A model generated the notes under the pieces. The model saw only the letters and a program-made list of their open reading frames with translations. It made no database searches and was not told where the DNA came from. A DNA stretch of 34,042 nt from a virus. Both the position numbers and the translations under genes were made by a program. The DNA lies in the IMG/VR virus record IMGVR_UViG_3300037502_001594, positions 1-34,042 of that record; one strand, written 5' to 3'. Every line of letters begins with the position of its first letter. Position 1 is the stretch's first letter. Shown piece after piece: positions 21,263 to 30,143 of this stretch.

Positions 21263-22512
21263 GCGTAATAAACGGACAGAAAGCGGACGCGGCGACATTT
21301 AACGCGGCCTTCGCATCGAAACAAGACGATAACACCATGTTCGGCGTCCAGACGCTCAGTGAGGCCGGAAGCGGTGCTACCGTTTCGAACGTCCAGCAGG
21401 CGATCAATGACGTGATCGCGTCCGACGCTCTTAAGATTCCATTATCCGAGAAGGGCCAGCCTAACGGAGTGGCAGAACTCGGGGTTGACGGGAAGGTTCC
21501 GTCGGCTCAGCTTCCGTCATACGTGGACGACGTGGTCGAGGTGGCCACCTTCGCGGCTCTCCCAGTGACTGGCGAGACCGGAAAGATTTACGTCACGCTT
21601 GATACTAATTACTCCTATCGGTGGTCTGGATCCACCTACGTCTTTATCGGTCGCCCGATCGTCAACACTGACGAGCTCGCGGAAGGGACCACGAATCTGT
21701 ACTTTACCGATGGTCGGGCCCAGAGCGCGGTCGTCACTCAGGTGATCACTGACGGGGTCATGAACAAGGCTCCATCTGAGGATGCGGTTTTCGATGCCCT
21801 GGCTCTCAAGCTGAACACGGCTGACTTCTCGACCAGCTTCGATACAGCCTTCGGGCTCAAGGATACGGACGACCTAGACGAAGGAACCGCTAACCTCTAT
21901 TTCACTGACGGACGCGCGCAGTCTGCCACGATCACTCAGACCATCACGAACGGGGTGGTGGATAAAGCTCCGTCATCCGATGCGGTTTTCGATGCCCTGA
22001 CTCCGCTGATCTCTGGCCTGTCAGGCAAACAGCCTTCGATCCAGTTCAAGGACGAGGGTGTTAACCTTGGCTCGGCTGGTGTGGTGAACTCGATCGACTT
22101 CGTCGGTCCTGGCATTGAGGCCACGTTGGTCGGATCTGCCTTAACCGTGACGGTTAACGCCACTGGGACGGGTGGTGGATGGCAGGCCTACTCGAGCCTG
22201 GCGCTGACTGGCGGTGGCTCGATCGTGATCGTCCCGGCTGATGGACAGCAGAAGTGGCTAGTCCAGGCTTCGACCAGCGCAGGCGCACAGCTTTCTGCCA
22301 CTCCATTCGGCGCGACTCCTCCGACGGCTGACGGGTCCATGATCCGACTGATCGGGAACTCGGACGATAACTGGATCGAGGTAGTGAATAACGACGCCGC
22401 TAATGGCTGTATTTTGAACGGGAGCCCGGCAAGGCTTCTCAAATATCACGTGATGGATTTTGTTTACGATGCGACTCTGGCTCGATATATCGAAGTGAAC
22501 AGGAACTTTTAA
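21259..22512 (+). CDS. Tail fibre-like protein with a 44-residue tandem repeat
   Basis: A 417-residue protein from a GTG start overlapping the previous stop. An N-terminal KQDDNTMFGVQTLSEAG part is followed by the short GVAELGVDGKVPSAQLPSYV signature widely seen in phage fibres. Residues 138-181 and 204-247 are two copies of one repeat (ELAEGTTNLYFTDGRAQSAV and its variant). The C-terminal third is a beta-sandwich-like domain. These features fit a trimeric tail-tip fibre or side fibre. AAGGGG follows it for the next fibre gene. Confidence 0.7.
   Translation: MSVINGQKADAATFNAAFASKQDDNTMFGVQTLSEAGSGATVSNVQQAINDVIASDALKIPLSEKGQPNGVAELGVDGKVPSAQLPSYVDDVVEVATFAALPVTGETGKIYVTLDTNYSYRWSGSTYVFIGRPIVNTDELAEGTTNLYFTDGRAQSAVVTQVITDGVMNKAPSEDAVFDALALKLNTADFSTSFDTAFGLKDTDDLDEGTANLYFTDGRAQSATITQTITNGVVDKAPSSDAVFDALTPLISGLSGKQPSIQFKDEGVNLGSAGVVNSIDFVGPGIEATLVGSALTVTVNATGTGGGWQAYSSLALTGGGSIVIVPADGQQKWLVQASTSAGAQLSATPFGATPPTADGSMIRLIGNSDDNWIEVVNNDAANGCILNGSPARLLKYHVMDFVYDATLARYIEVNRNF
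21670..21801 (+). repeat. 132-bp fibre repeat, copy 1
   Basis: Encodes a 44-residue unit containing NLYFTDGRAQSA and AVFDAL. The second copy (21868-21999) has exactly the same length, 66 bases further on. Confidence 0.8.
21868..21999 (+). repeat. 132-bp fibre repeat, copy 2
   Basis: Second copy of the 44-residue unit; last 20 bases are nearly identical to copy 1 (ATGCGGTTTTCGATGCCCTG), suggesting gene conversion or a recent duplication. Confidence 0.8.
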
Positions 22513-22522
22513 GGGGTAAAGA

Positions 22523-24514
22523 ATGGCACTGAATAGTAACTTTCGGACACTGACAGCAGACAATATCGAAGGCCTGGTCGATAATCGGAATTATCTGAAA
22601 TCAAGCTTCGAGAACGGAACGATCCAAGGGTGGACCGAGATGTCGGTCGCGCTTACCTCTGGGCTTCCAACCGGAACGCCTACGATCTCATCGACAGCCG
22701 CCGCCTCTATCGCGCTGTCGGCAACTTCGACTACTCCGCTCTCTGGCGCTCGCTCGCTTCTCGTGACTGGAGCGGCTGGGTGGACCGCAGGGCAGGGCTT
22801 TATCTCGGACGAGTTCACGCTCGATCGGATGGACCTCGGGAAGGTGCTGACGGTATCGTTCGACTACGAGCGCGTGACCGGCACGCTGAACTTCTCTGGC
22901 ACTCTCGGATCTCAGACCTTGATGGTCTACATTTACGACGCTACCGCAGGCGGCGCTAACTGGATCCAGCCTGCTGGGTTCCTTGGAATGAACCAGTCGA
23001 GCGGTCCGGGCCGTGTGACTGCGACCTTCCAGTCTAGCGTGGTGGCTGGCCAGAAGTACCGTGTGGCCGTGATCGCTTCTCAGGCTGTCGGCTCCGCTTG
23101 CTCGCTTGAGTTCGATAACTTCACCTGCTCTCGAGTGACCGCTCCCATCGGTCCTGTCGTGACGGATTGGGTGAACTATACGCCGACCGTTACAACTTCA
23201 TCTGGTAGCGTAACAAACGCAACTCACACCGGAAGATGGCGCAGGGTTGGTGACAGCATTGAAGTAAGAGTAACGACACAATTTAGTGCAGCATCTGCAG
23301 CATTTACAAACATACTTTACTCACTTCCAAGTGGTTTAAGTTTTGATACTTCAAAATTCGCAGGTACAACTGAAACTCAAATTGGTGTTAGCAGGTGTCT
23401 TGATTCTGGAATCCTGATGTATGCTGTTGGAAATTCAGTCTATGTTGACTCAACTAGATTCAGACCGCAAGTTTCGGTTTCAGCCCCATCGTCATCGCCG
23501 GTGACATCTACTGTTGTAACAAACACCTATCCATTCACGTTTGGAGCAACTGGGACTCAAGACACGATTGAAACTGAAATCATGGCCCCCATCCAAGGCT
23601 GGTCGAGCGCAACTCAGCTTTCAAGTGACAGCGACACTCGGGTGGTGGCGGCTGCTTATTTGCGCTCTACTGCCCAAACGATTCCTGCGGCAACTGACAC
23701 AACAGTAATTTATGACACTCGACGCATTGACACGCATGGCGCAATGAATACTTCAACCGGAAGATTCACGGCTCCGGTGAGTGGAGTCTATCGCATATCT
23801 GGAAGCGTTTTTTACAACTTTTTTACTCCTGCGGCGGGAAATCCTTTGCAGATGAGATTTGTGAAAAGAAGTGTTGCTGGTGTTGCCTTGGAAGACACAT
23901 ACAAGGACAACTTCACGGCAAATGCAGCGGTTGGGCAGGAAATTGCTTTGAGAACTACTGCATTATTTTATTGCAACGCTGGAGAAACTCTAGAGGTTAT
24001 TTTGTGGCAAAACACAGGAGCATCCAGAACTACAATCGCAAACATTAACTATGTCGAGATCGAACGACTCTCCGGCCCGTCCGTGGTGGCGGCCAGTGAG
24101 ACGGTGGCGTATTCAGGACACAGAACAGCTGGAAATTATGCGATTAACAATTCAAACGTGACAATCGTTTTCAACGCTACTGGTGTTGATACACACAATG
24201 CTATGAACACATCAACAGGAACATATACCGTCCCGGTGTCTGGCCTGTATGAAGTAATAGGAAAAGCAACTTTCACGTCAGGATCTATTCAGCTTTACAC
24301 TGTTAATTTATTCATGGCCGGACAGCTAACTTCACAGTCTTTCATGACTCAGGACAGTTCTAATGGAAATTATAGATCGGCTCACGTAACAAATGTGAGA
24401 AGAATGAATGCAGGAGATCAAATTTCAATGACGGCGTTTTCTTCACTTGGATCTACTGTTGTTTGTGATTCTGCTGTGACAAATTGCCTTCACATTAAGA
24501 GGATCGGTAACTAA
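22523..24514 (+). CDS. Receptor-binding fibre with two C1q-like domains
   Basis: A 663-residue protein. Residues 1-210 are a beta-rich particle-binding part with normal phage base composition, including a carbohydrate-binding-module-like stretch (VSFDYERVTGTLNF). At 213-360 comes a fibre module (DWVNYTPTVTTSSG, GRWRRVGDSIEVRV). Then two C1q/TNF-like jelly rolls follow at about 380-515 and 530-663, each with the same landmark (DTHGAMNTSTGRFTAPVSGVY and DTHNAMNTSTGTYTVPVSGLY). C1q-like heads form trimers and bind receptors. The distal modules are clearly AT-rich, with a GC-rich seam between the two heads near base 24060-24115, a sign of module exchange. Likely decides host range. Confidence 0.75.
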   Translation: MALNSNFRTLTADNIEGLVDNRNYLKSSFENGTIQGWTEMSVALTSGLPTGTPTISSTAAASIALSATSTTPLSGARSLLVTGAAGWTAGQGFISDEFTLDRMDLGKVLTVSFDYERVTGTLNFSGTLGSQTLMVYIYDATAGGANWIQPAGFLGMNQSSGPGRVTATFQSSVVAGQKYRVAVIASQAVGSACSLEFDNFTCSRVTAPIGPVVTDWVNYTPTVTTSSGSVTNATHTGRWRRVGDSIEVRVTTQFSAASAAFTNILYSLPSGLSFDTSKFAGTTETQIGVSRCLDSGILMYAVGNSVYVDSTRFRPQVSVSAPSSSPVTSTVVTNTYPFTFGATGTQDTIETEIMAPIQGWSSATQLSSDSDTRVVAAAYLRSTAQTIPAATDTTVIYDTRRIDTHGAMNTSTGRFTAPVSGVYRISGSVFYNFFTPAAGNPLQMRFVKRSVAGVALEDTYKDNFTANAAVGQEIALRTTALFYCNAGETLEVILWQNTGASRTTIANINYVEIERLSGPSVVAASETVAYSGHRTAGNYAINNSNVTIVFNATGVDTHNAMNTSTGTYTVPVSGLYEVIGKATFTSGSIQLYTVNLFMAGQLTSQSFMTQDSSNGNYRSAHVTNVRRMNAGDQISMTAFSSLGSTVVCDSAVTNCLHIKRIGN

Positions 24515-25053
24515 TGAAACGCGTCAATATAATTCAAAGCAACGGACAACACACCTTTAACGAACTTCTTGATCCCTCCCAGTGGATCGCTGACTGCATC
24601 GCTTCAAACGCATGGGGCAAGCCCGAGCGTTGGGTTCTGCACAATGACGAGCCGATGGCCGAAGCCTACGACGAGGCCGATGTTCTCGAAGAGCGCATCG
24701 TCGAGGATATGCCTGCGGTCGATCCTGTCCTGATCTCTGAAGCCATCCCCGGAAGCCCTGCCGTAATGGACGAGGCGGGGAATATCGTTCAGGCCGAGAT
24801 CCCAGAAACTCCCGCCGTTTACAGCGAGGCGATCCCAGCTCGGACGCACAAGGAAGTAAAGATCCGCGCGGAATATGTGGTAGAAATTTCCGATATAACT
24901 CAGATGCTCGAGCTTCAGAAGCTATCGACCGAGGCTCTCCGCTATCTTGAAAGCACTGACTGGATGGTTCTGAGAAGCATAGACACAGGGATTCCGTATC
25001 CAGAAGAAATCAAACAGGCACGGGCAGAAGCTCGGACGAAGGTGGTGAAGTGA
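24514..25053 (+). CDS. Tail fibre assembly-like protein
   Basis: A 179-residue acidic protein right after the fibre gene (the start codon shares a base with the fibre stop). The C-terminal YLESTDWMVLRSIDTGIPYP followed by EEIKQARAEAR resembles the end of phage fibre-assembly chaperones, where a Trp/Asp stretch precedes a Pro and an Arg-rich helix. The middle has repeated SEAIPGSPAV and SEAIPA. It may help trimerise the C1q-like fibre or become part of it. Family fit is partial. Confidence 0.6.
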   Translation: MKRVNIIQSNGQHTFNELLDPSQWIADCIASNAWGKPERWVLHNDEPMAEAYDEADVLEERIVEDMPAVDPVLISEAIPGSPAVMDEAGNIVQAEIPETPAVYSEAIPARTHKEVKIRAEYVVEISDITQMLELQKLSTEALRYLESTDWMVLRSIDTGIPYPEEIKQARAEARTKVVK

Positions 25054-25083
25054 TGATCCACACAAGGAAGGAAGGGTAACCAT

Positions 25084-25419
25084 ATCGCAACGTACTCAAA
25101 CAACACGACGATCAAAATCGGGAGCATGGTGACGTTTTACAACGGCACAGTGTCTGGAACCGTTTCAAATTCTTACACCGTTCCTTCGGGATCTTATATT
25201 CTTGTTCATACCGCAAAAGTAAATTTCAGTTTTGGTGGATCGGCTTATATAAGAGCGCAAAGACCAAGTGAACCAGCAACTTTTAACTTGCATGATATTG
25301 ATCTTGGAGATGGGTATCGTCTTCCCAGCGGAACAATTATCACTATGCAGGCGACTGGCTTCGGTGGATTCGGTGGAAACTATAATCTAGTGGGGCAACT
25401 CTTCTCGAACACGCCATGA
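25084..25419 (+). CDS. Small beta-rich tail-tip protein, probable ATC start
   Basis: An AT-rich gene for a beta-sandwich-like protein. The first ATG (25126) leaves 97 residues and only a crowded ribosome binding site. GGAAGGG stands seven bases before an in-frame ATC at 25084, and the extra 14 residues (ATYSNNTTIKIGS after the first) read like genuine protein. So the start may be a rare ATC codon, or an original ATG has been lost by mutation or sequencing error. The body is rich in Gly, Ser, Thr and aromatic residues (YTVPSGSYILVHTAKVNFSF). Likely a fibre tip or virion decoration. It overlaps the next gene by ATGA. Confidence 0.6.
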   Translation: MATYSNNTTIKIGSMVTFYNGTVSGTVSNSYTVPSGSYILVHTAKVNFSFGGSAYIRAQRPSEPATFNLHDIDLGDGYRLPSGTIITMQATGFGGFGGNYNLVGQLFSNTP

Positions 25420-25655
25420 ACAAGCTAGACGGAAAGACCACCATTCCAATCTTCGTTATAGGTGCGGCGGTTCCGTCGTTCGTCGGCTTCGTTCTCTGGC
25501 TTTCCTCGATCAGCTATTCCGCGACAGGAGCAGAAACCAAGGTAAAGGAACTCGAGAAGAAGCAGGAAGCTATGGGAGCCCTGCTCGTTGAGATAAAAGA
25601 AGACCTAACGCTCATCAAGTATAAGCTAGAAATCGGAGGCAAGGATGGAAAGTAA
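25416..25655 (+). CDS. Holin/lysis-associated membrane protein candidate
   Basis: A 79-residue protein with a polar start, one hydrophobic span (residues about 10-30, IPIFVIGAAVPSFVGFVLWL) and a coiled-coil tail (ETKVKELEKKQEAMGALLVE) that ends in KDGK. Size and design are those of one-span phage holins or their accessory proteins. It lies upstream of the peptidase gene, with three further small genes between. The coil suggests oligomerisation inside the cell. Not a firm holin, since many phage membrane proteins share this plan. Confidence 0.5.
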   Translation: MNKLDGKTTIPIFVIGAAVPSFVGFVLWLSSISYSATGAETKVKELEKKQEAMGALLVEIKEDLTLIKYKLEIGGKDGK

Positions 25656-25929
25656 AGGCATAAAGGAAACAAACGAGGCGCTGGTAGGGTTCATCAAGCT
25701 CGCGGCTATGCTGGCCCATGAGTTCAAAGACGGTATCCAGGCGACCGACATCGGGCCAATCATCGTGAAGATGCAGAGCGAGCCTCTGAAGTCTGCGCTC
25801 CTCGATGCTTACAACGGGATTGAAGAAGTCCCGAGCGAGCTTCGTGACGTGTCGCTGGTCGAGGCCATGACTCTGATCCCTAACCTGATCGACGCTCTCG
25901 GTGATCTTGTCCAGGCGGTGAAGAAGTGA
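25645..25929 (+). CDS. Small helical hypothetical protein
   Basis: A 94-residue all-helical, acidic protein (KETNEALVGFIKLAAMLAHE, then EVPSELRDVSLVEAM). It overlaps the membrane gene upstream by 11 bases, with GGAGG before its ATG, and the GTG of the following gene. Hydrophobic faces are moderate, so it is probably soluble or peripheral. No family recognised; located in the lysis-region cluster. Confidence 0.6.
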   Translation: MESKGIKETNEALVGFIKLAAMLAHEFKDGIQATDIGPIIVKMQSEPLKSALLDAYNGIEEVPSELRDVSLVEAMTLIPNLIDALGDLVQAVKK

Positions 25930-26108
25930 ACGCCATTCTGTCGATCATCAAGGCGATTCCGACCGCGCTCTCGATCATCCATGCGCTTGTTAGCCTGGTG
26001 AAACAGCTTCGAGAAATGGCTCATAAGAAAGCCATGGAAGACATGGCGAAGGCTGAGACTGTCGAAGAGGTGAAGGAAGCGCTCGACGATGTGGCCAAAA
26101 ATCCTTGA
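25926..26108 (+). CDS. Small amphipathic protein
   Basis: A 60-residue protein started by GTG in a GTGA overlap. Residues 1-27 are a hydrophobic helix (AILSIIKAIPTALSIIHALV) and the rest is Lys/Glu-rich and helical. It could insert or associate with membranes and pairs with the neighbouring one-span protein in a holin/antiholin-like way, but this is only suggested by position. The last 20 bases overlap the lipoprotein gene. Confidence 0.5.
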   Translation: MNAILSIIKAIPTALSIIHALVSLVKQLREMAHKKAMEDMAKAETVEEVKEALDDVAKNP

Positions 26109-26343
26109 GCGTGTGCCGTTCCCTGGTCTCCTGCTCTTGCTCGGCTGTAGGGAGAACCCGGACGCGAGTCTCTGCGTGATTTACTCGGAAGGCCCGAAGC
26201 CCACGCTGTTCTGCCAGAACATGAAGACCGGGGCGACGAGTGAGGTTAGCCTGAAGGACGCGCACAAGTTCTATTCGATGAGCGCGAAGGATTACGAGGC
26301 TGTTAGGGAATGGCATCGGAAGGAGTGTCTGACTAATGAGTGA
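26089..26343 (+). CDS. Small lipoprotein, o-spanin-like candidate
   Basis: An 84-residue protein with a lipoprotein signal: basic start (WPKILERV), hydrophobic FPGLLLLLGC and the lipobox LLGC at residues 17-20. The mature part is about 65 residues, with two more cysteines and a charged helix (AKDYEAVREWHRKE). Such small lipoproteins beside a peptidase gene are often outer-membrane spanins or lysis accessories. No partner i-spanin is clear; the one-span coiled-coil protein upstream could be it. This supports a Gram-negative host but does not prove one. Confidence 0.6.
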   Translation: MWPKILERVPFPGLLLLLGCRENPDASLCVIYSEGPKPTLFCQNMKTGATSEVSLKDAHKFYSMSAKDYEAVREWHRKECLTNE

Positions 26344-26776
26344 CGAGCCGAAATGGTTACAGATCGCACGGGCCGAGCTCGGCCAGGCCGAGGTTAAAGG
26401 GTCGAAGCATAACCCGAGAATCATTGACTACCACTTCGCCACCTCTCTAAAGGCCACGGCTGACGAGGTTCCATGGTGTTCGAGCTTCGCGAACTGGTGC
26501 ATGAAGCAGTCGATGATTAAAGGAACCGGATCCGCGGCGGCTCGGTCATGGCTTAACTGGGGCCACAAGGTCGAGAAGCCTGTCCCTGGCACGATCTGCA
26601 TCTTCCGCAGAGGTAACGATCCTGCATCGGGTCATGTCGCTTTCTATCTCGAGGAGGATGACCACACGATCAGCGTCCTCGGTGGTAACCAGGGCGACAA
26701 GGTCTCGGTGGCGAAATACAAGAAGGCCGACCTTTTAGGTTATCGCTGGCCGTTTCCGGTGCTACCATCGGCGTAA
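26336..26776 (+). CDS. Peptidoglycan hydrolase, CHAP/NlpC-like (endolysin candidate)
   Basis: Cuts amide or peptide bonds in the cell wall. The 146-residue protein has EVPWCSSFANWCM at 44-56 with the probable catalytic Cys48, SGHVAFYLE at 98-106 with His100 and GGNQGDKVS at 116-124 with Asn118, the Cys-His-Asn triad of the TIGR02594 group of small phage hydrolases. The N-terminal KWLQIARAELGQAEVKG is the typical lead-in. It overlaps the lipoprotein gene and is followed after three bases by the large tail hub gene. It could be the lysis endolysin or a tail-tip peptidase used at entry; size and the lysis-type neighbours favour lysis. Confidence 0.8.
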   Translation: MSDEPKWLQIARAELGQAEVKGSKHNPRIIDYHFATSLKATADEVPWCSSFANWCMKQSMIKGTGSAAARSWLNWGHKVEKPVPGTICIFRRGNDPASGHVAFYLEEDDHTISVLGGNQGDKVSVAKYKKADLLGYRWPFPVLPSA

Positions 26777-26779
26777 GGT

Positions 26780-29518
26780 ATGGCCTATCAACTGACGCCA
26801 CGGGCGAAGCAACTTCTGAACAGAACGAACATCGAGCCGAATGTGGTGCTTTGCATCGACGGCTATGAGTTCTGTTTCGGCGCTCAGATTACTGGCGTCT
26901 ATGCTTTCATCGGCCAGCCAGGTCTCGAGATCGGCGGTGGCTGGAATATCGGCGGGATCTTTCGGGACGAAAGCGTTCTGGATTACATCTCTCTAGACGG
27001 TACGACCACAAACATCACGCAACAGCTCGACACTGACAAGGGTGGGGCTAGCTCGACTCAGACCATGAAGATCAGGGTCGTGGACTTCGAGGGCCAGGTG
27101 ACGCGCTTGATCTCTCCAGGCTTCGACGTTGATGACATTCTTTATCGGGACTGTACAGTCTATCTCGGATTCCGCGAAGGGGCTTTCCCTGATGATTACG
27201 TCGATCTGTTCGTCGGAAAGATCCAGCTAATCGAGTCCGGTGCTGGCTTTGTTGAGTTCACGATCGCCCATCCAGAGGATCTGAAACGCTCCGAGGTATT
27301 CCCGAAGATAGAGACCGAGGTCGGGCCGTATCTGGTGAATTACAAATCGCTGACGATCCAGAGTCTTTTCTATCAGCAACGTGGCGACGTGGTCGGGACT
27401 GTCCAGATCCGCTATCTAAACTCGCCTTTTATCGGCGACACTGCCACAGTTTCCACTTCTGGGAATCTCATCACAGTCGAGATCGAGGCAGGCGTCACGA
27501 AGCAGAAAACCATCAAGAAGGCCATCGAGGCCAACATCGATTCAGCCCAGCTCGTGACTGTGAAGGGCGTCGGTGATATTAACGCTGTCGCTAACGCTGT
27601 TCCAATCTCGGACTTGACCGTCGATTCCGTGATTTATCTGGAGTCGGTGCAAGGGTTTCTCGAGTCCAACACTCCGCTTGTCCGTACCTTCTGCCGAATC
27701 GATGACGAAATCATCGAATATGCATCGATCGATTACGATCTCAACACTCTCGAAGGCTGTACCAGGGCGGCGCTTAACTCCTTCGGATCGACTCACGAGA
27801 TCGGCGCTCAGGCGTCTAGCTTCTACGTGATCGGCGACGGAACGGGCGACTCTAACGCCATTGACCTAGCTCTGAGAATCATGCTCTCAGGCGTGGGCGA
27901 ATACGTGTCCGGCCAGGGCGATATTCAATTCTACAACTGGGACGGGATCACTAACCATCCGCAGGGGCTCCTTGTGACTGGCCTTGATCTGGTACGCGAG
28001 AAGAACATCCGCGAGGGCGACACTATCACGGTCTCTGGTTCGCTGATTCCCGGGAATAACATCACGGGCGAGATCATCTGGATCGAGGTCGAAGACCTTG
28101 GAACGGTGATTTACGTTGACGGAGCTTCGTTCGCGGTCGAGGCGTCTAGTCCGGCTGTGATCTCGATTACCTCTCAGTACGACGTTCTTCCTGACGGGAT
28201 CGGAATGAGCCCGAAACAGGTGGACATCGACAGGTTCCTTGAGATCAAGCGGAAGTTCCCGTCGAGCTTGCCGACCTTCCAGATTTACTTGAAAGAGTCG
28301 ATGAACGTGAAGGACTTCATCCAGAAGGAGCTTTTCGTTCCGTCGGCCATGTACGCTCTGCCGAGAAAAGGGAAATCCTCGGTTGGGATCCTGGCCCCAC
28401 CGCTTTACGAATCCGACTCAAAGGTTCTCACGCTCGATAATCTGAAGGATCCGCAGAAGATCAAGACCAGCCGGAGCGCGAATAAGTATTTCTACAACTC
28501 GGTGGTCACGAAGTACAACCAGGACTCAGTCGATGACAAGTATCTGAACCAGTCGATCCTGCTCTCCGCAACCTCGACAAATCGAGTGAAGGCTCCGAAT
28601 CGTCCGCTGGTGGTCGAGGCTAAGGGCGTAAGACCTGGCGCTCTGAACGAGGCCATCATCGAGCGGAACGCGAAACGCTACCTTGACCGATACCAATTCG
28701 GCGCTGAGTGGATCCCTGTCGAGCCTGATTTCAAGACTGGATTCAGTGTTGAGATCGGTGACTCGATCGTATTCGGTGAGCCTGCGCTTCAGGTATCGGA
28801 TACGACCGGAGGCGATCGTAACTTCAGGCCTCGGGTGTTCGAGGTCGTTAACAAAGACTTCGACTGGCGGGCTGGTAAGGTTCGCCTTCAGATCGTTGAT
28901 ACTAATTACTCGACAGGCGTCCGCTATGGGACGTGGAGCCCGGCTTCTCAGATCGTCGAGAAGGTGGGGCCGAACCAGCTTCGCGTCCAGAACTCATTCG
29001 GTTCCGACTCCGAATCTGACAAATGGCTACCGTACACAAACCGAACAGTGAGACTCCGCGCTCCAGACTACAGCGCAAGTGAGCTCGTGAAGTTCGTGCA
29101 GTTCGATCCGGCCGATCCGTTCCTGGTCACGGTCTCGCCAGCGATCACGGCTCCTGATCTAACGGGCTGGATCATGGACGTTCCACCTTACGATTCGCTT
29201 AACGCTTCGAATGATTCGCTCTACAAGGCCGTCCATGTGTTCTGGAATCCGACTGTCTCGGTGGTCTCGCTGGCTCCGTCTGCTGACCAGTTCGAGGTCG
29301 CATCGGGCGACGTGGCGAAGTTCTGGGTTGGCGCTCCGCTTCGGATCAGAAATGCGGACTATTCGAAAGACACGAAGGGCGAACTCTTGAGAGTGGCGTC
29401 CGTTGCGGGTAACGTGGTCACCATGAACAGCGCGGCGAGCTTTACGCCGGACACTGACTGCGTGGTCGATCTTATCGGGTTTAGCTCCGACAACGGGGCT
29501 CCCTATGTTTGGGTTTGA
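26780..29518 (+). CDS. Large tail hub/tip protein
   Basis: A 912-residue virion protein. The first 270 residues have the strand pattern of baseplate or tail-hub domains (VDDILYRDCTVYLGFREGAF, YVDLFVGKIQLIESG and FTIAHPEDLKRSEVFPKI). The middle contains FIQKELFVPSAMYALPRKGK, and the rest is a chain of beta domains ending in FSSDNGAPYVWV. Large hubs of this type close the tail and carry fibres. It follows the peptidase gene by only three bases. Domain names beyond 'hub-like' cannot be supported from reading alone. Confidence 0.65.
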   Translation: MAYQLTPRAKQLLNRTNIEPNVVLCIDGYEFCFGAQITGVYAFIGQPGLEIGGGWNIGGIFRDESVLDYISLDGTTTNITQQLDTDKGGASSTQTMKIRVVDFEGQVTRLISPGFDVDDILYRDCTVYLGFREGAFPDDYVDLFVGKIQLIESGAGFVEFTIAHPEDLKRSEVFPKIETEVGPYLVNYKSLTIQSLFYQQRGDVVGTVQIRYLNSPFIGDTATVSTSGNLITVEIEAGVTKQKTIKKAIEANIDSAQLVTVKGVGDINAVANAVPISDLTVDSVIYLESVQGFLESNTPLVRTFCRIDDEIIEYASIDYDLNTLEGCTRAALNSFGSTHEIGAQASSFYVIGDGTGDSNAIDLALRIMLSGVGEYVSGQGDIQFYNWDGITNHPQGLLVTGLDLVREKNIREGDTITVSGSLIPGNNITGEIIWIEVEDLGTVIYVDGASFAVEASSPAVISITSQYDVLPDGIGMSPKQVDIDRFLEIKRKFPSSLPTFQIYLKESMNVKDFIQKELFVPSAMYALPRKGKSSVGILAPPLYESDSKVLTLDNLKDPQKIKTSRSANKYFYNSVVTKYNQDSVDDKYLNQSILLSATSTNRVKAPNRPLVVEAKGVRPGALNEAIIERNAKRYLDRYQFGAEWIPVEPDFKTGFSVEIGDSIVFGEPALQVSDTTGGDRNFRPRVFEVVNKDFDWRAGKVRLQIVDTNYSTGVRYGTWSPASQIVEKVGPNQLRVQNSFGSDSESDKWLPYTNRTVRLRAPDYSASELVKFVQFDPADPFLVTVSPAITAPDLTGWIMDVPPYDSLNASNDSLYKAVHVFWNPTVSVVSLAPSADQFEVASGDVAKFWVGAPLRIRNADYSKDTKGELLRVASVAGNVVTMNSAASFTPDTDCVVDLIGFSSDNGAPYVWV

Positions 29519-29528
29519 GGGGTAACTT

Positions 29529-30077
29529 ATGGCTGAAGTGACAGGTTTGAAACAACTGATTCTCTCTGAGGACGTCGAGACCGGGGCGAGCGCATCGGAA
29601 GCGACCATGACTAAGATCGCCGGGACGCTGAACCATGTCGCGGAAAAGCAGTTCCTCTATTGCGCTTTTAACCTGCACGGCTCCTATTGGATCACGCCAG
29701 TCCCTGACGCGAACGTCGACATCGAGTTCCTGGTTCCCTGCGACTGCGAGATCGTAAAAATCCAGATGTACCATAAAGACGCCGGAGCCTCTGGCACTTG
29801 TGAGATGGACGTCCTTCGGTTCCCTTTGGCTGGTGGCTCTAGCTCGATCTTCTCGACCAGGCCAGCGATCCCGTCTAGCTCTGGCGCGAACGCTCGGATC
29901 CTGACCGACTACTCGACCGGAACGCCGAACGACCTGAGCCTTCCAGCTGGCGCTACCGCTCCACGGCTGGCGATTTCTACCATTTCCGAGAACGACGTCT
30001 TGAAGGTGAGCTTCATCCAGAAACAGGCCTCCCCTGCCGAGGGCGTGGGCGTCCACATCATTCTTCAGCCTATCTGA
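29529..30077 (+). CDS. Last virion protein of the tail operon, beta-rich
   Basis: A 182-residue protein, ten bases after the hub gene, with GGGGTAACTT upstream of its ATG. It is rich in strands and Ser/Gly loops (FNLHGSYWITPVPD, VHIILQPI at the end) and has a few Cys (LVPCDCEIV). The late transcript probably ends after it, since a 299-base control region follows. A tail-tip accessory or fibre-like protein is likely from position and composition; the family is not recognised. Confidence 0.6.
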   Translation: MAEVTGLKQLILSEDVETGASASEATMTKIAGTLNHVAEKQFLYCAFNLHGSYWITPVPDANVDIEFLVPCDCEIVKIQMYHKDAGASGTCEMDVLRFPLAGGSSSIFSTRPAIPSSSGANARILTDYSTGTPNDLSLPAGATAPRLAISTISENDVLKVSFIQKQASPAEGVGVHIILQPI

Positions 30078-30143
30078 GCGATCTCAACCGGACTCGTTTA
30101 GCCAGTTTGCCATTAGACGCTCCAGGATTCGATTTAAGCGCAT

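Noticed and set aside
29481-30056. Leftward open frame opposite the last virion gene
   Set aside because: Arg-rich shadow, no ribosome binding site, fully covered by a better rightward gene.
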